NCBI GenBank assembly: GCA_030683995.1
Contig: JAUXPH010000066.1
Coordinates: 1-64,000 of the forward strand
DNA from: Lutibacter sp.
GTDB lineage: Bacteria; Bacteroidota; Bacteroidia; Flavobacteriales; Flavobacteriaceae
Reading direction: 5' to 3'
Length of the DNA stretch: 64,000 bases
Below the pieces are notes generated by a model that saw only the letters and a program-made list of their open reading frames with translations, searched no databases and had not been told where the DNA came from. The translations under genes were made by a program, and so were the position numbers. Below are positions 55,290 to 64,000 of this stretch, piece after piece; position 1 is the first letter of the stretch, and each line of letters opens with the position of its first letter.

Positions 55290-56966
55290 TTACGACAATC
55301 CCGAAATCACCCCATTATTGTCGATGGTCATTCCTTCAGAAGCGGGAACGCCCGGCAATCCTGGCATCCGCATCATTTCACCCAAAATTGGGATGATGAA
55401 TCCGGCACCGGCCGAAATTTCAATTTCACGCACTGTGACATTAAATCCTATTGGTCTTCCTAAAACAGTTTCGTTATCCGTAAACGATTTTTGTGTTTTC
55501 GCCATACAAACAGGGAAATTACTAAATCCAAGTCGGTCAATTCTTTTTAAATTCAACAAGGCCTTTTTTTCAAAATCAACGCCATCGGCTCCATAAATTT
55601 CTTTGGCAATAGTTTCTATTTTCTCTTTTACTGAAGCATTCCAATCGTATAAAGGTTTGAAATCGGATTTGTTTGCTTCCACCACTTTTACCACTGCTTC
55701 CGCTAGTTTTTTGGTTCCTTCCCCGCCTTTTGCCCATCCTTCAGAAACAACAGCCTGTACGCCCATATCGGCACATTTTTCAATAATATAATCCACTTCT
55801 TCTTTTGAGTCGCTTATAAAAGCATTGATGGCAACAACGGGTTCAATATTGAATTTTCTGATGTTTTCAATGTGTTTTTCCAGGTTTGGAAAGCCTTTTT
55901 TAACAATCTCTAAATTTGGGGTGTTGTATGCTTCCTTTTTGGCGCCGCCATGGTGACGCAAGGCCCTGATTGTTGCAACCAGCACTACTGCTTTCGGACT
56001 TAAATTGGCGGCCACACATTTGATGTTCAGGAATTTTTCGGCTCCTAAATCTGCTCCAAAACCTGCTTCGGTAACTACATAATTTGACAGAGAAAGTCCC
56101 ATTTTAGTGGCAATAATGGTATTTGTTCCTTGTGCGATATTTGCAAACGGTCCACCGTGAATAATGGCGGGATTTTCTTCCAATGTTTGCACCAAATTAG
56201 GTTTGATAGCATCTCTCAACAAAATAGCCATCGCATTTTCAGCCTTTAAATCACGCGCAAAAATTGGCTGATTGTCGAAGGTAAATCCGATGAAAATATC
56301 ACCCAAACGTTTTTTTAAATTTTCAAAATCGGTTGCCATACATAAAATTGCCATCACTTCGGAAGCCGGCGTAATATTAAAGCCATCTTCCCTTGGAATT
56401 CCGTTCACCGTGCCGCCCAAACCAATAATAATGTTGCGCAAAGCCCTGTCGTTCATATCAATAACACGTTTCCAAACCACCGTTCGCGCATCCAATTTAA
56501 GATTGTTGACAGCGCTTTGTAAATTATTATCGATTAAGGCCGACAATAAATTGTTTGCTTTTTCCACAGCATTAAAATCGCCCGTAAAATGAAGGTTGAT
56601 ATCTTCCATAGGAACTACTTGCGAATAACCGCCGCCGGCTGCGCCTCCTTTAATTCCAAAAACGGGCCCCAATGATGGTTCACGCAAAACAACAGTTGCC
56701 TGTTTTCCAATTTTGTTTAAGCCTTCTGTTAACCCAATAGAAACCGTTGTTTTCCCTTCACCGGCGGGTGTTGGCGTAATGGCTGTTACCAAAATCAAAT
56801 TGTTATTTTTGATTTTTTCTTCATCAATAAAACTTAAAGGCAACTTCGCTTTGTATTTCCCAAACATTTCCAAATCATCTTCTTCAATGCCTAACTTTAC
56901 GGCAATATCTTTAATATGCATTAATTTTTTATTCTGCGCTATTTCTATGTCTGATAAATGTCCCAT
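55290..56966 (-). CDS. fhs: Formate-tetrahydrofolate ligase
   Basis: A 558-residue enzyme that makes 10-formyl-tetrahydrofolate from formate and ATP. The P-loop [14 protein letters not shown] begins near residue 66. Other family stretches are [27 protein letters not shown]-like [15 protein letters not shown], and [19 protein letters not shown]. The end [19 protein letters not shown] is standard. It stands alone. A TATATTTG element lies 20 bases upstream. Confidence 0.97.
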   Translation of the reverse strand: MGHLSDIEIAQNKKLMHIKDIAVKLGIEEDDLEMFGKYKAKLPLSFIDEEKIKNNNLILVTAITPTPAGEGKTTVSIGLTEGLNKIGKQATVVLREPSLGPVFGIKGGAAGGGYSQVVPMEDINLHFTGDFNAVEKANNLLSALIDNNLQSAVNNLKLDARTVVWKRVIDMNDRALRNIIIGLGGTVNGIPREDGFNITPASEVMAILCMATDFENLKKRLGDIFIGFTFDNQPIFARDLKAENAMAILLRDAIKPNLVQTLEENPAIIHGGPFANIAQGTNTIIATKMGLSLSNYVVTEAGFGADLGAEKFLNIKCVAANLSPKAVVLVATIRALRHHGGAKKEAYNTPNLEIVKKGFPNLEKHIENIRKFNIEPVVAINAFISDSKEEVDYIIEKCADMGVQAVVSEGWAKGGEGTKKLAEAVVKVVEANKSDFKPLYDWNASVKEKIETIAKEIYGADGVDFEKKALLNLKRIDRLGFSNFPVCMAKTQKSFTDNETVLGRPIGFNVTVREIEISAGAGFIIPILGEMMRMPGLPGVPASEGMTIDNNGVISGLS

Positions 56967-56985
56967 ATTTTTTAATTTTTGAAAA

Positions 56986-56993
56986 CAAATATA
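56986..56993 (-). promoter_or_regulatory. -7 promoter element for fhs
   Basis: TATATTTG on the minus strand, 19 bases before the fhs ATG. Confidence 0.5.
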
Positions 56994-57063
56994 TAAAAAT
57001 CATTGTTCAGAATTATTATAAATATGGATATGATAATTAACCAACATAAAAAGAAAAAAAGAA

Positions 57064-57094
57064 TTGTCAGTTCCTAATTGAAATTATATATTTG
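57064..57094 (+). promoter_or_regulatory. Promoter for secDF
   Basis: TTG (57064-57066) and TATATTTG (57087-57094) with 20 bases between, the full -33/-7 form. The predicted leader is about 34 bases. Confidence 0.7.
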
Positions 57095-57134
57095 CACGTT
57101 AATTCAAACTACATTTATATAAAATAAATTTAAA

Positions 57135-60100
57135 ATGCAAAACAAAGGACTTATAAAGTTATTCGCTATTCTATTCGGATTAGTAAGTTTATATCAATTA
57201 TCATTTACTTGGTTTACAGGTGGGGTTGAAAATAAAGCAAAAGTGTACGCAGAATCTAAATCTGATGACGGCCGTGAAATAGCCCGATTGGAAAGAGCGT
57301 ATTTAGACTCTGTTGCAAATTATCCGGTTATAGATTTAGGTTTTGTGCAATTTAGCTATAACGAAATTAAAGACAAGCAATTAAACTTGGGATTAGACCT
57401 TAAAGGCGGTATCAATGCGATACTGCAAGTATCTGTCAAGGATATTTTGATTGGATTGTCTAACGATTCAAAAAACCCAATCTTCAACCAAGCATTGGCT
57501 AAAGCAGATCTTGCACAAAAAAACAGTGACGACACCTATTTAAATTTATTTTTTAATGAGTTCAATAAATTAAGCAACGGCACCGTTAATTTAAGTGATC
57601 CAAGTATTTTTGGAAACAAATCTTTACGTGAAAAAATAAATTTCAAACTAACCAATGAAGAAGTTAAGCCAATTATTGAAGCGGAAATTTCAGGTTCCAT
57701 CAATACGGCTTTTGAAGTATTGAGAAGCCGTATCGATAAATTTGGTGTTACACAGCCAAATATTCAGCGTATTGGAAATTCTGGACGTATTTTAATTGAA
57801 TTGCCTGGAGCAAAAGATATTGACCGTGTTAAAAAATTATTGCAAAGCACTGCTGAACTAGAGTTTTGGGAAGTATATTCAAACCAAGAAACAGCAAATT
57901 TCTTTATTCAAGCCAATTCTGTTGTAGAAAATTTATTAAAAGAAGGTAATAAAGAAGAAACTAAAATAGATTCTGCTGCAGCTAAAGAAAACATAGATGA
58001 TTTATTGGGTGAAGTTTCTGATTCTTTAGTCGCAAAACAGGCCAATAATTTATTTTCTGTTTTAACGCCAAGTGTCCCTCAATCCGAGAACCAAATATCA
58101 TCTGTTATAGGAACTGCCAAAGTTGCCGATACTGCAGCGGTAAACAAATATTTGGCAATGACAGAAGTTAGGGCATTGCTTCCTAACGAAATGAAGTATG
58201 CCAAATTTCTTTGGGATGCCAAACCATTTTCTGCAACTGTTTCTGCAACCAACCAAAGTACCGAGTTAATTTATTTATATGGTATCAAATCCAATCGCGA
58301 AGACATTGCCCCAATTGAAGGTGATGTAATTGACGATGCAAGTCAGGAATACGGACAAACAGGACAACCTGAGGTTAGTATGACCATGAATGCGGCCGGC
58401 ACAAAATTGTGGGCAAAAATGACTACGGACAATGTAGGCAAATTTGTTGCTGTGGTGCTGGATGATTATGTTTATACTGCGCCTTCAGTAAATACTGCCA
58501 TTTTAAACGGAAGAACATCTATTTCTGGCGGAAGTATGACTGTTGCTGAAGCACAAGATATTGCAAACGTATTAAAAGCGGGTAAATTACCTGCTGCGGC
58601 GCATATAATTCAATCAGAAATTGTTGGACCATCATTAGGGCAACAAGCAATTGACAGCAGTATGTATTCCTTCTTTTTGGCTTTGATGATTGTTTTTGGA
58701 TGGATGATTTTCTATTATGGAAAAGCAGGTGTAATAGCCGACTTTGCTTTAATGGTGAACCTTTTGTTTATTTTCGGTATTTTAACAGCATTTGGAGCAG
58801 TATTAACGTTGCCTGGAATTGCGGGTATCATTCTAACCATCGGTATTGCCGTTGACGCAAACGTAATTATCTACGAAAGGATTAAAGAGGAATTGAGCCA
58901 TGGAAAAGGTTTAAAAGCCTCCATAAAATACGGATTTAGTTACGATGGAGCGTTTTCAGCAATTTTGGATGCAAACGTAACTTCTTTGTTAACAGGTATT
59001 ATATTGTATGTTTTTGGAACAGGGCCGGTAAAAGGATTTGCCTATACCTTTATTGTGGGAATTTTAACTTCCTTGTTTACAGCAATTTTTATCTCACGAT
59101 TGGTGATTGATTGGTATGCTGGCAAAGGAAAAGTATTCACATTTAACACAAACATCACCAAAAAATGGTTTACAAAAATCAATGTTGATTTCTTGAAATT
59201 AAGAAAACCAGCTTATATATTTTCCGGTATTTTAATTGTAATGAGTATTGTTTCATTGGCAACTAACAAATTAAACTACGGAGTAGATTTTATTGGCGGA
59301 AGATCTTATGTGGTTAAATTTGATAAAACAACTAGCGCTACCGATGTTGCAAACACTTTAAAAGACGTATTTGGTGATGCTCCTGAAGTTAAAACTTATG
59401 GAGAAGCCAGTCAGTTAAAAATTACCACCAAATATAAAATTGACATTGAAGACAAGACGATAGATGATGAAGTGCAGGAATTGTTATATGCCGGCCTGAA
59501 ACCTTATAATCCAGAAGGCCTTTCTTTAGAGGAGTTCAAACCTGGTTATGATGGCACAAAAACAATCGGTATTTTGAGCGCAATGAAAGTTGAGCCAACC
59601 ATTGCCGATGACATTAAAACTGCTGCAGGCTGGGCCGTATTAGGTTCGCTTTTAGTGATATTTCTTTATATTTTATTTAGATTTACTAAGTGGCAATATG
59701 GTTTAGGCGCTGTTATTTCATTATTTCACGACGTTTTAATTGTGTTTGGTATCTTCTCTTTATTTTATAAAGTACTTCCTTTTGACATGGAGATTGGACA
59801 ATCGTTTATTGCGGCTATTTTAACGGTTCTGGGTTATTCCATAAATGATACAGTGATTGTTTACGACAGAATTCGTGAGTTCTCCAAAACCCATACATCC
59901 TGGAGTTTTTATAAGGTTATAAATACTGGATTAAACAGCACCATGGGAAGAACCATAAACACTTCCTTAACCACATTGTTGGTGTTGGTTGCCATATTCC
60001 TATTTGGTGGAGACTCTATTAAAGGGTTTATGTTTGCATTGATTGTTGGTATTGGTGTTGGTACTTATTCCTCTTGGTTTATTGCTTCTCCAATATTATA

Positions 60101-60143
60101 TGATACCAGTAAAAAATTAAATAAAGAAAAAACTACAAAATAA
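57135..60143 (+). CDS. secDF: Protein translocase subunit SecDF (fused)
   Basis: A 1002-residue inner-membrane protein that uses the proton gradient to help pull proteins out of the Sec channel. The SecD half (about 1-640) has the N-terminal helix, NLGLDLKGGINAILQV, a long periplasmic P1 domain, then GLGQQAI-like GPSLGQQAIDSS and the VDANVIIYERIKEEL membrane motif. The SecF half (about 690-1002) has NYGVDFIGGRSYVVKF and YSINDTVIVYDRIRE. SecD and SecF are fused in most Bacteroidota. It is followed by a strong terminator. Confidence 0.97.
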   Translation: MQNKGLIKLFAILFGLVSLYQLSFTWFTGGVENKAKVYAESKSDDGREIARLERAYLDSVANYPVIDLGFVQFSYNEIKDKQLNLGLDLKGGINAILQVSVKDILIGLSNDSKNPIFNQALAKADLAQKNSDDTYLNLFFNEFNKLSNGTVNLSDPSIFGNKSLREKINFKLTNEEVKPIIEAEISGSINTAFEVLRSRIDKFGVTQPNIQRIGNSGRILIELPGAKDIDRVKKLLQSTAELEFWEVYSNQETANFFIQANSVVENLLKEGNKEETKIDSAAAKENIDDLLGEVSDSLVAKQANNLFSVLTPSVPQSENQISSVIGTAKVADTAAVNKYLAMTEVRALLPNEMKYAKFLWDAKPFSATVSATNQSTELIYLYGIKSNREDIAPIEGDVIDDASQEYGQTGQPEVSMTMNAAGTKLWAKMTTDNVGKFVAVVLDDYVYTAPSVNTAILNGRTSISGGSMTVAEAQDIANVLKAGKLPAAAHIIQSEIVGPSLGQQAIDSSMYSFFLALMIVFGWMIFYYGKAGVIADFALMVNLLFIFGILTAFGAVLTLPGIAGIILTIGIAVDANVIIYERIKEELSHGKGLKASIKYGFSYDGAFSAILDANVTSLLTGIILYVFGTGPVKGFAYTFIVGILTSLFTAIFISRLVIDWYAGKGKVFTFNTNITKKWFTKINVDFLKLRKPAYIFSGILIVMSIVSLATNKLNYGVDFIGGRSYVVKFDKTTSATDVANTLKDVFGDAPEVKTYGEASQLKITTKYKIDIEDKTIDDEVQELLYAGLKPYNPEGLSLEEFKPGYDGTKTIGILSAMKVEPTIADDIKTAAGWAVLGSLLVIFLYILFRFTKWQYGLGAVISLFHDVLIVFGIFSLFYKVLPFDMEIGQSFIAAILTVLGYSINDTVIVYDRIREFSKTHTSWSFYKVINTGLNSTMGRTINTSLTTLLVLVAIFLFGGDSIKGFMFALIVGIGVGTYSSWFIASPILYDTSKKLNKEKTTK

Positions 60144-60166
60144 TACGTAGTTCAACATCAAACTGC

Positions 60167-60199
60167 AAAACCGTTTTGAGTAGTCAAAACGGTTTTTGT
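60167..60199 (+). terminator. Terminator of secDF
   Basis: Arms AAAACCGTTTTGA (60167-60179) and TCAAAACGGTTTT (60184-60196), four-base loop, followed by T residues. Confidence 0.88.
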
Positions 60200-60253
60200 A
60201 TTTCAAATTAGCAATTAAATCAACATTAAGGGCTAATTTTATTTATTGATTGT

Positions 60254-60261
60254 TAAATTTG
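60254..60261 (+). promoter_or_regulatory. -7 promoter element for the hpt-adk fusion
   Basis: TAAATTTG, 15 bases before the ATG at 60276. The predicted leader is only about eight bases. The longer open frame to 60246 overlaps it and is rejected. Confidence 0.5.
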
Positions 60262-60275
60262 TAACAAAGCATAAA

Positions 60276-61391
60276 ATGAGCATGATTAAAATACACAACA
60301 ACTATTTCAAAAAATATATATCAGAAGAAAAAATAGAAGAAGCCATTGATAAAATGGTTGCTGAAATTACGGAAGATTGCAAAAATGAAACACCTATATT
60401 TATAGGAATATTAAACGGCTCCTTTATGTTTGTTGCCGATTTGGTGCGTAAATATAACTACGACTGTAAAGTTTCATTTGTGAAATTGGCATCTTATGAA
60501 GGCACCAATTCTACAGGAAAAATAAAGCAATTGGTGGGCTTAAATGAAGATTTGGAAGGGAAAACAGTTATTATTCTGGAAGATATTGTTGATACAGGGA
60601 ACACGCTGCAAGAAATTTATGACATATTTGCCGATAAAAAATTAAAAAAACTTAGAATCGCCACTTTGTTTTTTAAACCTGATGTATTCAAAAAAGAATT
60701 GCCGATAGATTATATCGGAATTTCGATTCCCGATAAATTTATCATTGGATACGGTTTAGATTACGATGGTTTGGCCAGAAATCTTTCCAGTATTTACCAA
60801 CTTACAACACCCCCAAAAATGAAAAACATTGTTTTATTCGGACCTCCCGGCGCAGGAAAAGGAACACAGGCCGATTTGCTTAAGGAAAAATACAGCCTTA
60901 TTCATATTTCAACCGGTGACGTTTTCCGTTCCAATATCAATAATAAAACCGAACTGGGAATGCTCGCTAAATTTTTTATGGACAATGGCGATTTGGTTCC
61001 GGATGAAGTGACCATTGATATGCTAAAGGCGGAGGTTGATAAAAATACAGATGCTAAAGGATTTATTTTTGACGGATTTCCACGTACGGAATCCCAGGCA
61101 AAAGCTTTGGATGATTTTTTGGAAGAAAAAGGAGAAGTCATTAATGGCATGGTTGCCTTGGAAGTGCCTGAAGATTTGTTGGTTGCGCGCTTGTTGGAAC
61201 GCGGTAAAATCAGCGGAAGAACTGATGATCAGGACGAAAGCAAAATCAGAAATCGATTCAATGAATACAACACCAAAACTGCTGTTTTAAAGGATTATTA
61301 CCAGCTTCAAGGTAAATATTTTGGTGCAGACGGCGTTGGAAGCATTGACGATATTACAAAACGATTGGCTCAAATAATTGACCAATTATAG
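60276..61391 (+). CDS. adk: Fused hypoxanthine phosphoribosyltransferase-adenylate kinase
   Basis: A 371-residue fusion of two purine enzymes. Residues 1-180 are a phosphoribosyltransferase with the PRPP loop VIILEDIVDTGNTL (about 98-110), converting hypoxanthine or guanine to IMP or GMP. Residues 183-371 are adenylate kinase: P-loop FGPPGAGKGTQADLL (about 188-200), AMP-binding FDGFPRTESQAK, and a short LID (RGKISGRTDDQDESKIRNR) with no zinc site. The fusion is characteristic of Flavobacteriia. I start at ATG 60276; ATG 60282 is also possible. obgE follows about 100 bases downstream. Confidence 0.94.
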   Translation: MSMIKIHNNYFKKYISEEKIEEAIDKMVAEITEDCKNETPIFIGILNGSFMFVADLVRKYNYDCKVSFVKLASYEGTNSTGKIKQLVGLNEDLEGKTVIILEDIVDTGNTLQEIYDIFADKKLKKLRIATLFFKPDVFKKELPIDYIGISIPDKFIIGYGLDYDGLARNLSSIYQLTTPPKMKNIVLFGPPGAGKGTQADLLKEKYSLIHISTGDVFRSNINNKTELGMLAKFFMDNGDLVPDEVTIDMLKAEVDKNTDAKGFIFDGFPRTESQAKALDDFLEEKGEVINGMVALEVPEDLLVARLLERGKISGRTDDQDESKIRNRFNEYNTKTAVLKDYYQLQGKYFGADGVGSIDDITKRLAQIIDQL

Positions 61392-61443
61392 AAAAATAGT
61401 TGCCGCTACATTTAAAAATGTAACATTTTAGTTTTCAAAATTG

Positions 61444-61451
61444 TACCTTTG
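61444..61451 (+). promoter_or_regulatory. -7 promoter element for obgE
   Basis: TACCTTTG, 41 bases before the ATG at 61493. Confidence 0.55.
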
Positions 61452-61492
61452 CGCGCTTAAACCCTATCTCGGGTAAACAATTTTATACGAAA

Positions 61493-62485
61493 ATGACTGA
61501 AGAAAATTTTGTTGACTATGTAAAAATATATGCCTCTTCCGGTAAAGGAGGACGTGGTTCAACGCATTTACATAGGGAAAAATACATTGACAAAGGTGGC
61601 CCGGATGGTGGTGACGGCGGACGAGGCGGACACGTGATTGTTCGAGGAAATAAAAATATGTGGACACTTTTTCCGCTAAAATTTAAAAAACACTTCAAAG
61701 CCGAACACGGAGGCGATGGCAGCAAGCAAAGAAGTACCGGAAAAGACGGTAAAGACGTTTTTATAGAAGTTCCTATGGGAACCATCATAAGAGATGGTGA
61801 AACACAGGAGATTATATTTGAAATAACCCACGAAAATCCAGAACAAATTTTGCTTGATGGCGGAATGGGCGGATTGGGAAACTGGAATTTCAGGTCTTCT
61901 ACCCATCAAACACCAAGATTTGCGCAGCCGGGCATCGATATGAAAGAAGGCTGGTTTCAGCTAGAATTAAAAGTATTGGCCGATGTTGGATTGGTTGGCT
62001 TTCCAAATGCAGGAAAATCAACGCTGCTTTCAGTAATTACTGCAGCAAAACCAAAAATTGCAGATTATGCGTTCACCACCTTAAAACCCAATTTGGGCAT
62101 TGTGGAATATAGGGATTACCAAACTTTTGTAATGGCAGATATTCCCGGCATTATTGAAGGAGCAGCCGATGGCAAAGGATTGGGACATCGCTTTTTACGC
62201 CATATTGAACGAAACTCTATCTTATTGTTTTTAATTGCAGCAGATTCTGCCGATATTCAAAAAGAATATGATATTTTATTGAATGAATTAAAACAACACA
62301 ATCCCGAATTACTGGATAAAACCAGGTTACTTGCCATTTCAAAATCGGATTTATTGGATGAGGAACTGAAAGCAGAAATTATCAAAGAATTGCCAAAAGG
62401 AATTAAAACACTTTTCATTTCATCAGTTGCCCAACAAGGCTTACTGGAATTAAAAGATACATTATGGGCAATGCTGCACGATTAG
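61493..62485 (+). CDS. obgE: GTPase ObgE/CgtA
   Basis: A 330-residue ribosome-assembly GTPase. The glycine-rich Obg fold (1-160) reads [20 protein letters not shown] and [18 protein letters not shown]. The G domain has the P-loop [12 protein letters not shown] (about 168-179), then [20 protein letters not shown] (G3 and switch II) and ISKSDLLD (G4). The C-terminal OCT domain of longer Obg proteins is missing, which is normal for this lineage. It ends at a strong hairpin. Confidence 0.97.
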   Translation: MTEENFVDYVKIYASSGKGGRGSTHLHREKYIDKGGPDGGDGGRGGHVIVRGNKNMWTLFPLKFKKHFKAEHGGDGSKQRSTGKDGKDVFIEVPMGTIIRDGETQEIIFEITHENPEQILLDGGMGGLGNWNFRSSTHQTPRFAQPGIDMKEGWFQLELKVLADVGLVGFPNAGKSTLLSVITAAKPKIADYAFTTLKPNLGIVEYRDYQTFVMADIPGIIEGAADGKGLGHRFLRHIERNSILLFLIAADSADIQKEYDILLNELKQHNPELLDKTRLLAISKSDLLDEELKAEIIKELPKGIKTLFISSVAQQGLLELKDTLWAMLHD

Positions 62486-62503
62486 ATTAAAATAGCATTA
62501 TTA

Positions 62504-62533
62504 AAAAGCACGGTGTTTTTGCACCGTGCTTTT
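62504..62533. terminator. Terminator between obgE and the convergent secreted-protein gene
   Basis: Arms AAAAGCACGGTG (62504-62515) and CACCGTGCTTTT (62522-62533), six-base loop. Confidence 0.88.
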
Positions 62534-62586
62534 ATAATGAAAACTTTTATTTGTTTAATAAAATTTCTTTTGTGAAACAGTAAGCG

Positions 62587-63489
62587 TTATTGCACTCTTT
62601 TATAAAATTTTTCGCCACTTTCATCCTCTACTTTCAAATTTCCTTTTAAGTCTAATTCCAGCAATCGAGGTTGTTTAAACGCTGCCCATTTTATAATGAA
62701 TAAATTAGGCATAGACGTTTTATAAATAACGGCAAACTCAAATTTCTCATCGCCGCCAACAAATGAATAATAATCCTCTTTTTTCGAAATAATACATTCG
62801 CCCCATTTATCGACAAAATATTTGCCTTCTATGGAATTTACCACAGGAATTACATATGTTTTCACAGTTTCTGGTTTTTCTTCTTTGGCTTCTTTTCTTT
62901 CAATTTTTTTTGATATGGCCATCGGAGGCGTTTCCTTAACTTTAGGGACTTCAGGGACTTTCTTAACTTCAGTTGCCGGAATTATTTCCTTAACGGTTAA
63001 TTTCTCAATTTCAACCTTATTGTCTTCATTCTTTTTTTCACTGGCTATTATACTTCCGTCGTATGCATACTTTAAATTTTCTATATCGGCAAAAGCCATT
63101 CTGAGGGCTTCATGATAGGCCGTTTTGTAATCCTTTTCTTTTGAACGGCCATCTTTGGATGAAAAAATTGTTTGATTGTAACAGTCGGTCAACTCCACAT
63201 TCATTTTTGTGCTAAACATACCCGAATCATTATTAATTAGGGTTTTTAAACCCAAACAAGAATTGGCGGCCAAATCGGCAGGAAAATTTTCATCAGAAAA
63301 CAATACGGTAAAACCCGATTTTTCAAAAAGAAATTTTGTCAATGAATTCAGTTGATACTGGTCTGCTGATTTCTGAAATTCAAATTGCTTCGGAACCAAA
63401 ATATATTTATACGAATTAATATTTTTTTGCGCAAACAGTGTTGATAAACTGAATATTAAAAATAAACTGATGGAGAATGTTTTTTTCAT
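62587..63489 (-). CDS. Secreted hypothetical protein
   Basis: A 300-residue exported protein with signal peptide FSISLFLIFSLSTLFAQ. The first mature domain (about 20-160) resembles the nucleotide-free, FlgO- or Csg-like fold seen in flavobacterial secreted proteins (KYILVPKQFEFQKSADQYQL, then FLFEKSGFTVLFSDENFP). A low-complexity Lys/Glu/Pro linker follows (about 165-215), then a C-terminal beta-rich domain. I do not recognise the family. It lies 55 bases after the barrel gene and is probably co-transcribed with it. Confidence 0.7.
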   Translation of the reverse strand: MKKTFSISLFLIFSLSTLFAQKNINSYKYILVPKQFEFQKSADQYQLNSLTKFLFEKSGFTVLFSDENFPADLAANSCLGLKTLINNDSGMFSTKMNVELTDCYNQTIFSSKDGRSKEKDYKTAYHEALRMAFADIENLKYAYDGSIIASEKKNEDNKVEIEKLTVKEIIPATEVKKVPEVPKVKETPPMAISKKIERKEAKEEKPETVKTYVIPVVNSIEGKYFVDKWGECIISKKEDYYSFVGGDEKFEFAVIYKTSMPNLFIIKWAAFKQPRLLELDLKGNLKVEDESGEKFYKRVQ

Positions 63490-63544
63490 AATGGTAAAAA
63501 TTTTAATGCGGTCAACATTTGCTTTAATGATTTCTGTAAAAGTA

Positions 63545-64000
63545 CTAATTTTTGTCTTTAAAGATAAAATTAAGTCCGATTTGAAAACTGGCGCTTTTTG
63601 CGCTGTAAATATTATTCAAACTCAATAAATTATCAGCTGTAAAAAATAAATTTACGATGCCAATATGCGTCGACAAACCCAAACCAACATTTGAAAACGA
63701 ATAAGGATCGGCCGTATAAGTGAGTTTCGCTTGAAAATATTTATTGATCCATCGCTCATAAAACAAGGTTCCTGCTACATAAGAATGCACCGCACCAACT
63801 GTTGAAAACAGCTGAAATCCCATTTTATTTACGTACAATCCCCGGTCAATCAAAAATCGGCAATCATCATATTTTCTTCCGAATGAATAACTGGCCGAAC
63901 CATTTAATTTAACGGGGCGAAAAGAGATGTAACTTTTATATAAAGTATCCAACACGGTACTGTTATCGAAATCATCTTTTAAATCGCCCCAATAATTTTC
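63545..64000 (-). CDS. Outer-membrane beta-barrel protein, DUF5723-like (partial)
   Basis: Only the C-terminal 151 codons are inside the window; the frame is open through the last base, so the start lies beyond it. Amphipathic strands follow each other (YISFRPVKLNGSASYSFG, YFQAKLTYTADPYSFSNVG, IGIVNLFFTADNLLSL), and the last strand is SFQIGLNFIFKDKN. The segment STVLDTLYKSY before them matches the loop typical of DUF5723 or PorV-like barrels. It is probably co-transcribed with the downstream secreted protein. Confidence 0.75.
   Translation of the reverse strand, partial: ENYWGDLKDDFDNSTVLDTLYKSYISFRPVKLNGSASYSFGRKYDDCRFLIDRGLYVNKMGFQLFSTVGAVHSYVAGTLFYERWINKYFQAKLTYTADPYSFSNVGLGLSTHIGIVNLFFTADNLLSLNNIYSAKSASFQIGLNFIFKDKN

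Overview
The window looks like a chromosome segment from a Bacteroidota bacterium of the Flavobacteriales type. It is AT-rich. Shine-Dalgarno sites are scarce, and many genes are preceded by the Bacteroidota -7 promoter form TAnnTTTG. Lineage-typical genes include a fused SecDF, a fused hypoxanthine phosphoribosyltransferase-adenylate kinase, a long urocanate hydratase, the fused mutase IcmF, DUF4197/DUF4136/DUF6588/DUF5723-type envelope proteins and an M56-BlaI pair. I see no rRNA, tRNA or CRISPR array.

Layout. 1-1028: one small hypothetical gene, then a 0.7 kb spacer with two terminator hairpins and a possible small RNA. 1029-4554: a three-gene acyl-CoA (propionyl/acetyl) carboxylase operon. 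4628-6511: leftward tpiA-prmA-clpS. 6614-11671: a solitary DppB-type permease, pyrF, a GNAT enzyme, a metal-receptor-like protein, a DUF4197 lipoprotein and small unknowns. 11735-18464: DUF4136, hutU, a small HExxH membrane protein and icmF. 18481-20746: a GNAT/DUF1778 toxin-antitoxin pair with an operator-rich promoter, an NTF2-like protein and a Bro-N antirepressor-like protein. 20869-28445: rhomboid protease, rarA, TonB-like lipoprotein, M56 sensor/BlaI repressor, a frameshifted DUF456 gene and lysS. 28801-39348: envelope and secreted proteins, M3 and M49-like peptidases, an MscS channel and a YgiQ radical SAM protein. 39870-44044: gyrB, a DUF6588 protein and mdh. 44045-46525: a repeat island with a RAYT transposase flanked by inverted REPs, a second REP-like family in three copies, a restriction-enzyme tail remnant and a TPR protein. 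46526-50508: PAS histidine kinase, a 56-residue membrane protein, crcB-DUF190 and a Bro-N/Fic fusion. 50611-54615: a YbbAP-type ABC transporter divergent from a TesA-like SGNH esterase. 54664-64000: GNAT, fhs, secDF, hpt-adk, obgE, a secreted unknown and the end of a DUF5723-like barrel gene that runs off the window.

How it fits together. The carboxylase operon, IcmF and HutU point to use of acyl-CoA and amino-acid carbon, with Mdh and TpiA in central metabolism. PyrF, the Hpt-Adk fusion and Fhs serve nucleotide and one-carbon metabolism. The accessory interest lies in three places: the toxin-antitoxin/Bro-N area near 18.5-20.7 kb, the RAYT/REP island at 44.1-46.5 kb, and the Bro-N/Fic fusion at 49.6-50.5 kb, whose N-terminal half is homologous to the Bro-N protein 29 kb away.

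All product calls come from reading motifs and general family knowledge; no database search was run.
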